This document shows positions 27,888 through 36,115 of a DNA stretch of 59,058 nucleotides, piece by piece. A program made the position numbers and the translations under genes. Origin of the DNA: an uncultured Victivallales bacterium (lineage in GTDB: Bacteria; Verrucomicrobiota; Lentisphaeria; Oligosphaerales; JAFGRS01); the NCBI GenBank assembly GCA_903837355.1, contig CAILUI010000038.1, positions 1-59,058 on the forward strand. The letters are read 5' to 3'. The notes beneath the pieces are model-generated. The model did not search any database, was not told where the DNA came from, and saw only the letters and a program-made list of their open reading frames with translations. Each line of letters opens with the position of its first letter. Position 1 is the stretch's first letter.

Positions 27888-28670
27888 CTACAAAGACTGT
27901 CCCGCCCGGCCGGCGGCCGCAGCCGGGGCCGAATCTGGCTGACCCGGACGTGGCCCCTGAGTTCCAGGAGACGCGGCAGAAACGCCCGCCGCCGGCGGCG
28001 GGTTCGGGGAGTTTTCGGCTTTCAGGAAGAACCGGCGCGTGCCGCCGTGGGCGGTATGGCAATCGATGCACGAGCGCGCGCTGCCGGTGAGCGGCCGGGG
28101 GTGGTGTTCGCCGCTGGAAAGCTCTTCGTCAGCGTGGCAGCGGAAGCAGATCTCCGCGGGAGCGGCCCGCAGCAGATGCGGATACGGCGACTCGTGCGCC
28201 TGGTGGCACCACAGGCAGGCCTGGTGGAGAACGGGCGCGTGCGCGAAGCGGGGGTCGCCGGGAACCCTCTTGTGGCACTGGGCGCAGAGCCCCTCCTCGG
28301 GACGCCGGCTGACGAAATCCTCGCCACGCTGCAAGGCCCCTCCGGTCACCGTGATGGTGTGGCACGCGGCGCACTGGACGTCGGCATAGGGCTTGTGTAC
28401 GGAGGGCGTCCAGCGTCGGGCTTCAGGCTGGTCCGTGGGCGGCGTCACTGGGGCCTCTACCGGCGGTCGGGTGGACCGCAGCGGAACCCCGTCGATGAAG
28501 AAGCAGTACGCCCGGTAGCGGCTTTCGGTGGAACAGGCCGCGACTAGGAGCAGCAAGGGCCCGAACACGACGAGCGCCCGCCGTGCGCGTCCACCGCGGG
28601 CCAGGCGCCGGGGCGGCTGGCCCGTGGGGCCTGCAGCGCCGCGGGATGATGGATATCGGGAATGCGCCAT
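27888..28670 (-). CDS. pentaheme c-type cytochrome lipoprotein
   Basis: This 260-residue protein has a basic N terminus, a hydrophobic stretch and the lipobox LLVAACS (Cys about residue 46), so it should be lipid-anchored after cleavage. Five CXXCH motifs follow: CAACH, CAQCH, CLWCH, CFRCH and CIDCH. Several are followed by AHE or AHG as in doubled-CXXCH domains. The C terminus is Pro/Ala-rich and probably disordered. It sits between the thioredoxin-TPR gene and resB on the same strand, and could be the membrane-tethered partner of the 13-heme cytochrome upstream. Membrane side (inner or outer) is not clear from the residues after the lipobox. Confidence 0.85.
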   Translation of the reverse strand: MAHSRYPSSRGAAGPTGQPPRRLARGGRARRALVVFGPLLLLVAACSTESRYRAYCFFIDGVPLRSTRPPVEAPVTPPTDQPEARRWTPSVHKPYADVQCAACHTITVTGGALQRGEDFVSRRPEEGLCAQCHKRVPGDPRFAHAPVLHQACLWCHQAHESPYPHLLRAAPAEICFRCHADEELSSGEHHPRPLTGSARSCIDCHTAHGGTRRFFLKAENSPNPPPAAGVSAASPGTQGPRPGQPDSAPAAAAGRAGQSL

Positions 28671-28813
28671 GCGCCTCAGTCTTGATCCATTGTGCTCAGT
28701 CCGAAAAAGGACGACACGACCCAGCCCCGGCCAGGGAACCGGCTATGAGGCCGACAACCGGCCCTCCCTGAACCATTCCTCCGGCAACCGCGACGGCTTG
28801 GCCAACCCTGATC

Positions 28814-29833
28814 TCAGGGGCGTTCGCCGCCGGCTGCGGTCGGGAAGACACCGTCGAGAGCCAGGCGGTAACAAGCCAGAGCCTGTGCCTCATGTTTCTG
28901 GCGCTCGTGGAGTTGGCCCAGCGCGAACAGCACTCGGCTTCTTTCCTCGGAGATGACGCTGACCTCAGCGAGCTGCTGCTGTGCCGCCTCAGCGTCGCCG
29001 CGCTGCACCGCCAGCAGTGCCTGTGCCAGAGTCATTTCGGTCGGCACGGGGTCGAGGCGGGACAGACGTCCCAGCTCGGCGGCCGCGGCGTCGACCTTGC
29101 CCTGCCGCAAGTAGAGCATACCCAGGGCGGCGGCGACAGCGACCGCATCGGGCTTCTGCTCTTTGAGTGCCGTGAGCACGGTCAGAGCCTGGGCCGTGTC
29201 ACCGGCCTGGGTCAGGAGGCGCCCCAGGGCGAGGCGTTCGGCAAAGGTCTGCTCATCCTTGGTCGGGGCATGGGTCGCCAGGGCCAAGCGGTCACCGTGC
29301 TCAGAAGCGGTGATCTTGCCCAGCAGCAGATCGGCATGCGCCTGCAGCCGCCGGGGATACCCTTGCGGCAGATGCGCAACCACAAAGCGGACCATGCCGC
29401 TGGGGTCGATGAACAGTGCCGTCGGCGAAACGATCACGCCCATGTCGCTGTACAGCCGTCGCGCCGGATCCAGGGCGATGTCCAGGGTCAGCCCCTTCTG
29501 TGCGGCCAGCGCGGCCAGCGAGCCGCTCGGGTCTTCGCGCGTGGCCACGGCCAGGACCGCCAGGTTGCTGCCGGCATTCTTCTTGAGCAGCTCGTCTGCG
29601 GCCTGCAGCGCCGTCACCGAGTAGTCCTGCTGCGGCCGGACAAAGAGCAGCAGGAGGACCTTGCCCTTATAGGTGTCCCGGGTCACCGGCTGGCCCGCCA
29701 GCGTATCGACACTGAAGGCGGGAAGCTCCGTGCCCTCCTTGAGGCCGCGGAGCGCGAAGGCGGGTGGGGCGGCGAGCAGTGCGCAAAGGGCAACGACGAG
29801 GCCGTGCAGAGCGCGGACGAATGGGCGGGGCAT
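28814..29833 (-). CDS. periplasmic thioredoxin-fold protein lacking CXXC, with C-terminal TPRs
   Basis: This 339-residue protein starts with a signal peptide (LHGLVVALCALLAAPPAFA), then an AhpC/TlpA-like thioredoxin fold (about 28-165) with PAFSVDTLAGQPV, GKVLLLLFVR and the cis-proline region VSPTALFIDPSG. Where the redox CXXC should be it reads VRPQQDYS, so disulfide chemistry is unlikely. The second half is TPR-like helices (about 200-335). The start is the ATG at 29833. It follows a 13-heme cytochrome by about 105 nt. A second copy of this architecture follows a 15-heme cytochrome at 35087, so the pairing is not accidental. A scaffold or chaperone role in cytochrome assembly is plausible but unproven. 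Confidence 0.8.
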   Translation of the reverse strand: MPRPFVRALHGLVVALCALLAAPPAFALRGLKEGTELPAFSVDTLAGQPVTRDTYKGKVLLLLFVRPQQDYSVTALQAADELLKKNAGSNLAVLAVATREDPSGSLAALAAQKGLTLDIALDPARRLYSDMGVIVSPTALFIDPSGMVRFVVAHLPQGYPRRLQAHADLLLGKITASEHGDRLALATHAPTKDEQTFAERLALGRLLTQAGDTAQALTVLTALKEQKPDAVAVAAALGMLYLRQGKVDAAAAELGRLSRLDPVPTEMTLAQALLAVQRGDAEAAQQQLAEVSVISEERSRVLFALGQLHERQKHEAQALACYRLALDGVFPTAAGGERP

Positions 29834-29938
29834 GGTGCGCAGCTCCCTGCGGATAACGGTCACACTGAACGGGCTGCCAGCGCGGTCAGACGCGCCGGTG
29901 TCCTGTGCCCTGTTCATCATCTCGTCCACACCATACCA

Positions 29939-31324
29939 CTACGGAGCCGCCGGCGCTATCCCGTCCGCCGTCGCGCCAGGGCTCGGTACAGGTGTCGGGA
30001 TGGGGGTGACCCGGTCATAGCTCTGGGGCCGGTGGCATCCCGGCTGACAGGTGCCGCCGGTCGCCGTCTGCTGGTAGCGCAACGGCATCTGCCAGCCGCC
30101 CGCCCCGAAGGCGACCTTCTCCGCCAGGTGGGCCGGTTGGTCGCTGGCGTGCACGTCATGACAGGCTCGGCAACTCCGCCCCTTGCTCTGGCGGTTGACG
30201 TGCATGAAGTGCAGATTGCGATCGCCATTGCGGAAATCGGTGAAGGCCGCGCCGCGCGCGTCGTCGACCACGTGTTCCTCATGGCAGAGGAAGCAGAGGG
30301 CGTAGCGGCTGGCGTCGAAGGAGACGTAGAAGTCGTTGGCGAACTGCTCCTTGAGGCGCCGCTCGCTGCTGCCGCCATGGACTTCGCTATGGCACGCCAT
30401 GCAGTTGCCGTCACGGATCGGGCCATGGTGTTGGGTGGTACGCGCCAGCAAGGCCCCGATGTTGGTGATCGTGGTGTCGCCGGACTTGACCTCCTGGTCG
30501 TGGCAGTGGAGGCAAAGGGACGCCGACTCGCGACGCAGCAGATGCTCGACCTTGGCGGCGTGGGGGTCGTGGCAGTTCGCGCAGTAGTGGTCCATGGTCC
30601 AGGCCTTGTGCTCGACCTTGGCGGTCCCGACCTGCTCCTTGATCGACGCGTGGCAGCCCAGGCAGAGTTCGGGCATGGCGGTCTTGAGGTTGGCCGGGAG
30701 CGGCGTGCCGTGCGGGCCATGGCAGGTGGTACAGTCCTTGGTCAGCGGCCCATGCGCCACGCGGTCCGGCCCCAGCCACTGCGGCACCTCGGCGTGGCAC
30801 TGGCCGCAGAGCGCCGCCGGGTCAGCGCGCAGCAGGCTGGGGCGAGCGGCGCTGTGCGGGTCATGGCAGAGCGTGCAGGCGGTCACCACCATCGACTTCT
30901 TGGCGGTGGCGGTGGCGATCCAGTCGGCCGCGTCGTCATGGCAGCGCAGGCAGAGGTCCGGGGGCGCCGCGGTCAGCGCAAAGCGATGGCGGTCTTTGTC
31001 CGTAACTTGATGGCAGTCGTCGCAGGCACCCTGAGCAAGCGGGGCGTGGAGGACGGGAGCCTGGGCGTAAGCGTCATGGCAGCCCGCTCGGGTGCAGTCC
31101 GGGTCGGCTTTCGCCAGCGCCGTGGGTGCAGCGCGCACCTGTGGTGCGCCCAGGACGGCGGACAGTGCCAAGGCTGTGCCGAGGACCCGCCACCGGCCCC
31201 CGGTCCGGCGCCGTTCTCCAGCCGCGCGCCGGACAACCGTCGGGCCCTTCCGTGTAGGCGTGGGCAGGACGTCCGGCTCCGCACCGCCTCCAGAATTATC
31301 GTGCGCTGATCGGTTCTGCTGCAT
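29939..31324 (-). CDS. periplasmic 13-heme cytochrome c (doubled-CXXCH family)
   Basis: This protein of about 461 residues has a hydrophobic export segment (RVLGTALALSAVLGAPQVRA) unusually far from the start, because the only nearby in-frame ATG is at 31324; the true start is uncertain. It has 11 CXXCH motifs, a first CX4CH (CTRAGCH) and a last CX3CH (CQPGCH), 13 in total. Its C-terminal module YALCFLCH, FRNGDRNLHFMHVNR, GRSCRACHDVHAS and TGGTC closely matches the cytochromes at 24018 and 36112. A sigma-54-like element lies about 170 nt upstream. Downstream, on the same strand, are the thioredoxin-TPR protein, the pentaheme lipoprotein and ResB. Confidence 0.88.
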   Translation of the reverse strand: MQQNRSAHDNSGGGAEPDVLPTPTRKGPTVVRRAAGERRRTGGRWRVLGTALALSAVLGAPQVRAAPTALAKADPDCTRAGCHDAYAQAPVLHAPLAQGACDDCHQVTDKDRHRFALTAAPPDLCLRCHDDAADWIATATAKKSMVVTACTLCHDPHSAARPSLLRADPAALCGQCHAEVPQWLGPDRVAHGPLTKDCTTCHGPHGTPLPANLKTAMPELCLGCHASIKEQVGTAKVEHKAWTMDHYCANCHDPHAAKVEHLLRRESASLCLHCHDQEVKSGDTTITNIGALLARTTQHHGPIRDGNCMACHSEVHGGSSERRLKEQFANDFYVSFDASRYALCFLCHEEHVVDDARGAAFTDFRNGDRNLHFMHVNRQSKGRSCRACHDVHASDQPAHLAEKVAFGAGGWQMPLRYQQTATGGTCQPGCHRPQSYDRVTPIPTPVPSPGATADGIAPAAP

Positions 31325-31491
31325 CCGTAACCCACGCCGCAATCCACCCTGCCGCCGCTGGGACGCCGTACATCGCCGGTGTCTCCACCCGCAGTACTTC
31401 CCAGGCAGTGACGACGCGCTGGACACCGAGTCGTTGTCGCCTACCGCCACCGCACGGGCATTCCGGCTCACCACCTGGCCTAGGGGCGGCT

Positions 31492-31508
31492 AAGCAGCTT
31501 CCATGCCA
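31492..31508 (-). promoter_or_regulatory. sigma-54 type -24/-12 promoter element (site B)
   Basis: The minus strand reads TGGCATGGAAGCTGCTT, with GG and GC separated by 10 nt. It points toward the 13-heme cytochrome gene at 31324 and would give a leader of about 155 nt. Confidence 0.72.
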
Positions 31509-31629
31509 TGCACTGGCATAAGCGGCCGGAACAGGCTGGCCTGAACGCCGTACACGCGACCGGCGGTCGCGGATCCAGAGCCGGCGGTGGCCGCGCGGCG
31601 ACGCGGATGCCGAGAAACCCGCAGCCCTT

Positions 31630-31643
31630 GCGCAACCGTGCGC
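31630..31643. promoter_or_regulatory. palindrome, candidate activator site upstream of site B
   Basis: GCGCA-ACCG-TGCGC is a perfect inverted repeat 122 nt upstream of the -24 element of site B. Nearly the same 14-mer (GCGCA-ACCC-TGCGC) lies at 45326-45339 beside site D. Binding by the local activator is inferred. Confidence 0.35.
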
Positions 31644-31892
31644 GCTGACCGGGCCCCCCCTTCCTTGCAGTTGCCCAATCGCGGCGGTATCTTCCGTTCT
31701 GTAATGTCCGCAAGGTTGCAGTCTGATATGGACGAAGCGAGCGTCGGTCGGCGGCACCGATGCTTTCACAGTGTCGACGTGCGGCGCCTTGGGGTTTTCC
31801 GCGGCAGACGCGGAGCGGCGGCTGTTGGCCGTCCGCCAGGTCTGGTCACGGCATGGCCACGCTAAGGCGAGCGCTCCTCGTTGCGGTTGCCC

Positions 31893-33671
31893 ATGTTCAC
31901 ACTCATCCGCAAGGCGTTCCAGGCTCTCCATCACCGGATCACCGCCAAGATTGTGATCGCGCTGCTGGCCTGCGTCTGGGGGACGGTTGCCCTTGACGTG
32001 TACCTGATGCGGAAAGCTGCCGCGGGGCGACGGTTCGGCGAGTTGCAGACCCAAGCCCGCCTGGCGGCCACGGCCGTCCACCACCAGCTTGCCAGCCGGC
32101 TAACCGGCGAGGCGCTGCCGGCAAGTGGACTGAACATCCTGCTTGGGGATCTGCGCCGGGTCACGGGCGCACAGCGCATCGCGGTTACCGACGAGTTGCA
32201 GTGGGTCGTCGAATCGTCGGAGCCGGCCGATATCGGCGCGGCGCTGGCTCCGGCAGCCACGGACGGTGGGCGGGCGCGGGCCACGGCAGCGCTGCACTCG
32301 GAATCCTGTCGGGCCACGGACGGCGCGGTTCTGGCCGTTCTGGAGAACGTGGTGATCGATTCCCAGCCCCGTGACTTCTCGCCGTCAGCACTTGCCGACC
32401 GGCGCGCGCTGGAGGCCTTCGAACTCTGCGGCACGCTCGTCATCCTGGCCACCGTTCTGGTCGTTATCTGGGTCGTGGTTCAGCGGCCGCTGTCACAGCT
32501 CATGGTGACTCTTTCCCGCATCCGCGACGGTGACCTGAACGCCCATTGTGAGGTTCTGGTAGGTGATGAACTGGGCCGCCTGGCCGCCAGCATCAACGCC
32601 ATGCTCGGCTCGTTGCGCGAGAAGAACCGCGAGTTGCAGTTGTTGCACGAAACGCAGATCGTGCAGGCGGACCGGCTGGCGAGTGTTGGCCAACTCGCTT
32701 CGGGCCTGGCCCACGAGATCAAGGCCCCGCTGCACGGCGTGCTCTCGGCACTGGAAGTGCTTCAGGCCCACGGTCGCGACCCGCAGACGGGCGCGGTCCT
32801 GGGGCAGATCCAGGCCCAGATCGGCCGCGTGGTCGCCATTGCCACGGACATGCTGTCGTACGCCAGCCCACACCATCCGCACTTCCGGCTCTGCGACCTG
32901 GGCGACATCCTCGAACGGACCTTGGCGCTGCTGCGCGCCGATGCCGAAAAGCACAAGGTCCGGCTGGAGAAGACGGTCGATGCGGCGCTCCCCCGGACCC
33001 TGGTCGACGGCGAGCAGATGCAGCAGGTCTGCCTGAACCTGCTGCTCAACGCCATTGAAGCCGCGGGCCACGGCGGCGAGGTGCGCGTATCCATCACCTG
33101 GCAGCGGGAGTCTAACCTGATTGCCCTGCAGGTGGCCGACAGCGGTCCTGGGGTCAGTGACGCCGTGGCGGCGCGCCTGTTCGAGCCGTTCTTCACCACC
33201 AAGAAGAGCGGGCACGGGCTCGGGCTCGCCACCAGCCGCATGCTGGTGACGCAGAACCATGGCACCATCCGGCTGCAGCGTCCAGCCGGTACGGGTGCCT
33301 GCTTTGAGGTCCTGCTGCCAGTGATCCAGGAGGAGGCGCCGCTGCCGGCGGCGGCCGCTACCGAGCCCGGCCCCGCTCGCCAGGGCTCGGTCATTGACGC
33401 CTATCTGTTCGGCCTGGCCTGCCACTGCCCACTGGGGGTCGGTGAATCCTGCCCGGCGGCGGCCCTGCGCGACATTCGACTGCTCACTCTCAGCGAGCGC
33501 TATGAAGCGATCGCGAAGCTCCCGGAGGCCGAGAAGACCAGACTGCAGGCGATCCACGTGGCGTGCTCCTTCGAGCATCGGGCGGCCATGCCCCCCCCGC
33601 CGGCCAGACCCACCGCCGCGGGGAAGGCTCGCGGTGGCGGCCGCCGGGCTGCAGGCGAGGCACTGCCATGA
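31893..33671 (+). CDS. membrane sensor histidine kinase with cysteine-rich C-terminal tail
   Basis: This protein of about 592 residues has an N-terminal membrane helix (about 17-35), a periplasmic sensor region of about 130 residues, a second helix (about 175-195), a HAMP-like linker and a histidine kinase core. The phosphoacceptor is in LAHEIKAPLHGV (His about 273); the ATP-binding boxes are NLLLNAIEAAG, VADSGPGVSD and SGHGLGLATSR (up to about 445). After the kinase domain a tail (about 500-592) has CHCPLGVGESCP and HVACSFEH, a putative metal-binding or redox element. TTG at 31881 is an alternative start. The stop overlaps the response-regulator ATG (ATGA), making this its cognate kinase. 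It is a likely sensor of redox or electron-acceptor state. Confidence 0.9.
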   Translation: MFTLIRKAFQALHHRITAKIVIALLACVWGTVALDVYLMRKAAAGRRFGELQTQARLAATAVHHQLASRLTGEALPASGLNILLGDLRRVTGAQRIAVTDELQWVVESSEPADIGAALAPAATDGGRARATAALHSESCRATDGAVLAVLENVVIDSQPRDFSPSALADRRALEAFELCGTLVILATVLVVIWVVVQRPLSQLMVTLSRIRDGDLNAHCEVLVGDELGRLAASINAMLGSLREKNRELQLLHETQIVQADRLASVGQLASGLAHEIKAPLHGVLSALEVLQAHGRDPQTGAVLGQIQAQIGRVVAIATDMLSYASPHHPHFRLCDLGDILERTLALLRADAEKHKVRLEKTVDAALPRTLVDGEQMQQVCLNLLLNAIEAAGHGGEVRVSITWQRESNLIALQVADSGPGVSDAVAARLFEPFFTTKKSGHGLGLATSRMLVTQNHGTIRLQRPAGTGACFEVLLPVIQEEAPLPAAAATEPGPARQGSVIDAYLFGLACHCPLGVGESCPAAALRDIRLLTLSERYEAIAKLPEAEKTRLQAIHVACSFEHRAAMPPPPARPTAAGKARGGGRRAAGEALP

Positions 33672-35071
33672 GCAAGAAACGGTGCAGTATCCTCGTGGCG
33701 GATGACGACCGGCTGGCGCGTTGGGCGGCCAAGGAGAGGCTGTCCGAACAGCCGAATCTGCTCATCGACGAAACCGACTCCGCGGAGGAGGCTCTGGCCA
33801 AGGTGGCCGCCGGTCACTACGACCTCGTCCTGCTCGACATCGGCTTCGCCGGCATGGGCGGCGTGGAGGCGCTGAGTCGACTGCTCGAGCTGAAGCCGGC
33901 GTTGAAGGTCATCATGCTCACTGCCGAAGACAGTGAGAGCATCACGCTGGAGTGCCTGAAACGGGGAGCGTTCGACTACCTCTGCAAACCCATCAACCTC
34001 GATGCCATCGAAGCGGCGGTGCTGCGGGCGGTGGCCCCGCTGCTGGCCAGCTGCGACCGCGGCAGCGCCGGCGCGGGGGCCGAGTATCTACAGCGCTTCG
34101 TCGGTAGCAGCAGCGCCAGCCGCCGCATCCGGGAGCAGATCCGGCGGATCACGGCCAGCCGCGTCTCGACGGTGCTCATCCAGGGCGAGAGTGGAACCGG
34201 CAAGGAAATCATCGCCGCGGCGATCCACGCGGGTTCTGACGCGCCAGGACCCTTCATCACGGTGAACTGCGCCGCCGTGCCCTCGGGCCTCCTGGAAAGC
34301 GAGTTATTCGGTCACGAGACCGGCGCCTTCACCGACGCCAAAGGGCAGAAGAAGGGCCTCTTTGAGCTGGCGAACCGTGGCACCATCCTCCTTGACGAGA
34401 TTGGCGACATGGATCTGACCTTGCAGGCCAAGCTGCTGCGCGTCATCGAGCAGCGGAATTTTCGGCGGGTGGGCGGCACGGCGGACATCGCCATCGAGGT
34501 ACGCATCATCGCCGCCACCAACGCCGACCTGGCCAAGGCGGTGGCGGAGGGCGCGCTGCGCAAGGATCTGTTCTACCGCTTGAACGTGATTCCGGTGTTC
34601 GTTCCGCCTTTGCGGGAGCGGCGCGAGGACATTCCGCCGTTGGTCGCGCACTTTGTGGAACAGCTCAACCACGAGCTCGAGGCGGCGGTCAAGTCGGTTT
34701 CGGCCGGGGCTATGAGTCTGCTCTGCCGGTACTCCTGGCCAGGCAATGCCCGCCAGTTGAAGAACGTCCTCGAGCGGATCATGGTGGTGGAGACCAGCGA
34801 CACGGTCCTGGTGGACCACCTGCCCCCCGAGATTCGTGAGACCGAGCCCGCCGTCGACGGCCCGTCTTTCGCTGTCGAGGCCGAGGAACCGCCGCCGGTG
34901 GCCATTCAGTTACCCCCGGAAGGGCTCAGCCTGGAATCGGTGGAGCGCGAACTGATCCGCCAGGCCCTCCTCCGTGCCGAGGGTAATATCACCCGGGCCA
35001 GTGCTCTGGTCGGGTTGCACCGCGACACCTTGCGTTACCGAGCCCGTAAGTTCGGCCTGATCTCGGAGTAG
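33668..35071 (+). CDS. NtrC-family sigma-54-dependent response regulator
   Basis: This 467-residue regulator has a receiver domain (about 5-120; phosphoacceptor Asp in LVLLDIGF about 57), a sigma-54-interacting AAA+ domain and a Fis-type helix-turn-helix. Walker A is GESGTGKE (about 174), the sigma-54 contact loop reads GAFTDA (about 218; GAFTGA is commonest), and LLDEIGDM is Walker B. The C-terminal helix-turn-helix (NITRASALVGLHRDTLRYRA) is near 440-462. Enhancer-binding proteins of this kind open sigma-54 promoters using ATP. It is translationally coupled to the kinase and lies among five multiheme units preceded by sigma-54-like elements. It is the obvious candidate controller of them. 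Confidence 0.95.
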   Translation: MSKKRCSILVADDDRLARWAAKERLSEQPNLLIDETDSAEEALAKVAAGHYDLVLLDIGFAGMGGVEALSRLLELKPALKVIMLTAEDSESITLECLKRGAFDYLCKPINLDAIEAAVLRAVAPLLASCDRGSAGAGAEYLQRFVGSSSASRRIREQIRRITASRVSTVLIQGESGTGKEIIAAAIHAGSDAPGPFITVNCAAVPSGLLESELFGHETGAFTDAKGQKKGLFELANRGTILLDEIGDMDLTLQAKLLRVIEQRNFRRVGGTADIAIEVRIIAATNADLAKAVAEGALRKDLFYRLNVIPVFVPPLRERREDIPPLVAHFVEQLNHELEAAVKSVSAGAMSLLCRYSWPGNARQLKNVLERIMVVETSDTVLVDHLPPEIRETEPAVDGPSFAVEAEEPPPVAIQLPPEGLSLESVERELIRQALLRAEGNITRASALVGLHRDTLRYRARKFGLISE

Positions 35072-35086
35072 CGCCCGTTCCTGCCC

Positions 35087-36115
35087 CTACTTGGCGGGTT
35101 CGGCAACGGGGCTTGACAGCGCCAGGGCTGAGGCCAGGCTGCGCCCGGCGGGGCCGTGTTCGAAGGCAGCCCGGAAAGCGGCGGCCGCCTCGGCATTCTT
35201 CCCGATCTGCTGGTAGGCTGCCCCGAGGAAGTAGTAGGCCTCGCCGGGGTCGGGATTCAGCTTCAGCACCGGCAGCAGGATGGGCACGGCCTGGTCGGCC
35301 TTCTTCAGCGCCACCAGGGCCCCGCCGCGGAGGGTGGCCACCGCGCGCGCGTCCACGGAGCGCTCATCCACGCCGGCGAGCAGGTCCAGGGTCTGCTGCG
35401 GTTCCCTCTGAAGGAGGGCAACGCGCGCCGAGAGCAGCAACAGATGCGAGTCTTTGGGGACGAGCTTCAGGACCCGGCTCAGTTCCGCCTTGGCCTGGTC
35501 CGTCGAGCCCTTCTCAAGCAACTGCCCAGCGATGCGCAGATGGCGACCGGCCTGGAGTTCCGGGCTGTCCGCCGCGACGCCGGTGGCGCCGAGCTTCTGA
35601 TCCAAGGCAGCGCGGTCGATGGTGCGGGTGGCAAAGGCCAGATAGGCATTGAGATCACGCACGTAGGTCGACCCCAGGCCGGCCAGGCGCAGGAGCTCAT
35701 GGCCATCGTCGGCGACCACCACCGTGCTGGGCCAGGCACTGACCCCGAGACGGCCGGTGATCGCATACTCCGGGTCCAGCAGGGCCGGCCACGGCAGGGT
35801 CTTGGCAAAGGTGGCGGCCGCGGCAGTGGCATCCTGACCGCTGAAGACCACCAGCGTCTGAACGGGCGGCAGGCCCTGCAGCGCCATCTTCAGGCCCTCG
35901 GCGGCACGGGTGCTCTGCTCATGGTCGGCGCGCGCAAAGAGCAGGACGGTCGGCCGGTCCGCGAGGGGGACCTTGACCTCGGCCCCGCTCAGGTCGCGGG
36001 CCTGGATCTGCACCAGCCCCGAGGCCTCACGGCCCGACGCCGGGGCGCTAAGAACCAGCGCCAAGACGGTACCAGCGGCAGCCGCCGCGGCGGCCAACGG
36101 ATGGGGGTTCCTCAT
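35087..36115 (-). CDS. periplasmic thioredoxin-fold protein lacking CXXC, with C-terminal TPRs (second copy)
   Basis: This 342-residue protein has a signal peptide (AAAAAAAGTVLALVLSAPASG), then a thioredoxin-like fold (about 30-165) in which the CXXC site is replaced by ARADHEQS within PTVLLFARADHEQSTRA. The C-terminal half is TPR-like: ELSRVLKLVPKDSHLLLLSAR and LPVLKLNPDPGEAYYFLGAAY, cited as single helical repeats. It has the same domain order and the same loss of cysteines as the protein at 28814. Its ATG at 36115 overlaps the stop of the 15-heme cytochrome gene (ATGA), so the two are translated together, strongly suggesting a shared function. It converges with the response-regulator gene. 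Confidence 0.82.
   Translation of the reverse strand: MRNPHPLAAAAAAAGTVLALVLSAPASGREASGLVQIQARDLSGAEVKVPLADRPTVLLFARADHEQSTRAAEGLKMALQGLPPVQTLVVFSGQDATAAAATFAKTLPWPALLDPEYAITGRLGVSAWPSTVVVADDGHELLRLAGLGSTYVRDLNAYLAFATRTIDRAALDQKLGATGVAADSPELQAGRHLRIAGQLLEKGSTDQAKAELSRVLKLVPKDSHLLLLSARVALLQREPQQTLDLLAGVDERSVDARAVATLRGGALVALKKADQAVPILLPVLKLNPDPGEAYYFLGAAYQQIGKNAEAAAAFRAAFEHGPAGRSLASALALSSPVAEPAK

Larger units (their letters stand above)
31325..31892. other. divergent intergenic control region
   Basis: This roughly 570-nt stretch separates the 13-heme cytochrome unit (minus) from the sensor kinase gene (plus). It holds sigma-54 site B (31492-31508), the palindrome at 31630-31643 and a GCAA-GG-TTGC inverted repeat near 31710. 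No gene is convincing; short frames in it have no export signal or motif. It may serve both directions. Confidence 0.6.

Noticed and set aside
28671..28813. Sixth sigma-54 site upstream of the pentaheme lipoprotein (TGGCCAAGCCGTCGCGG on the minus strand)
   Set aside because: Spacing is right, but -24 has TGGCC and -12 has CGC rather than TGC. It is clearly weaker than the five aligned sites, and the gene can be transcribed from site B.
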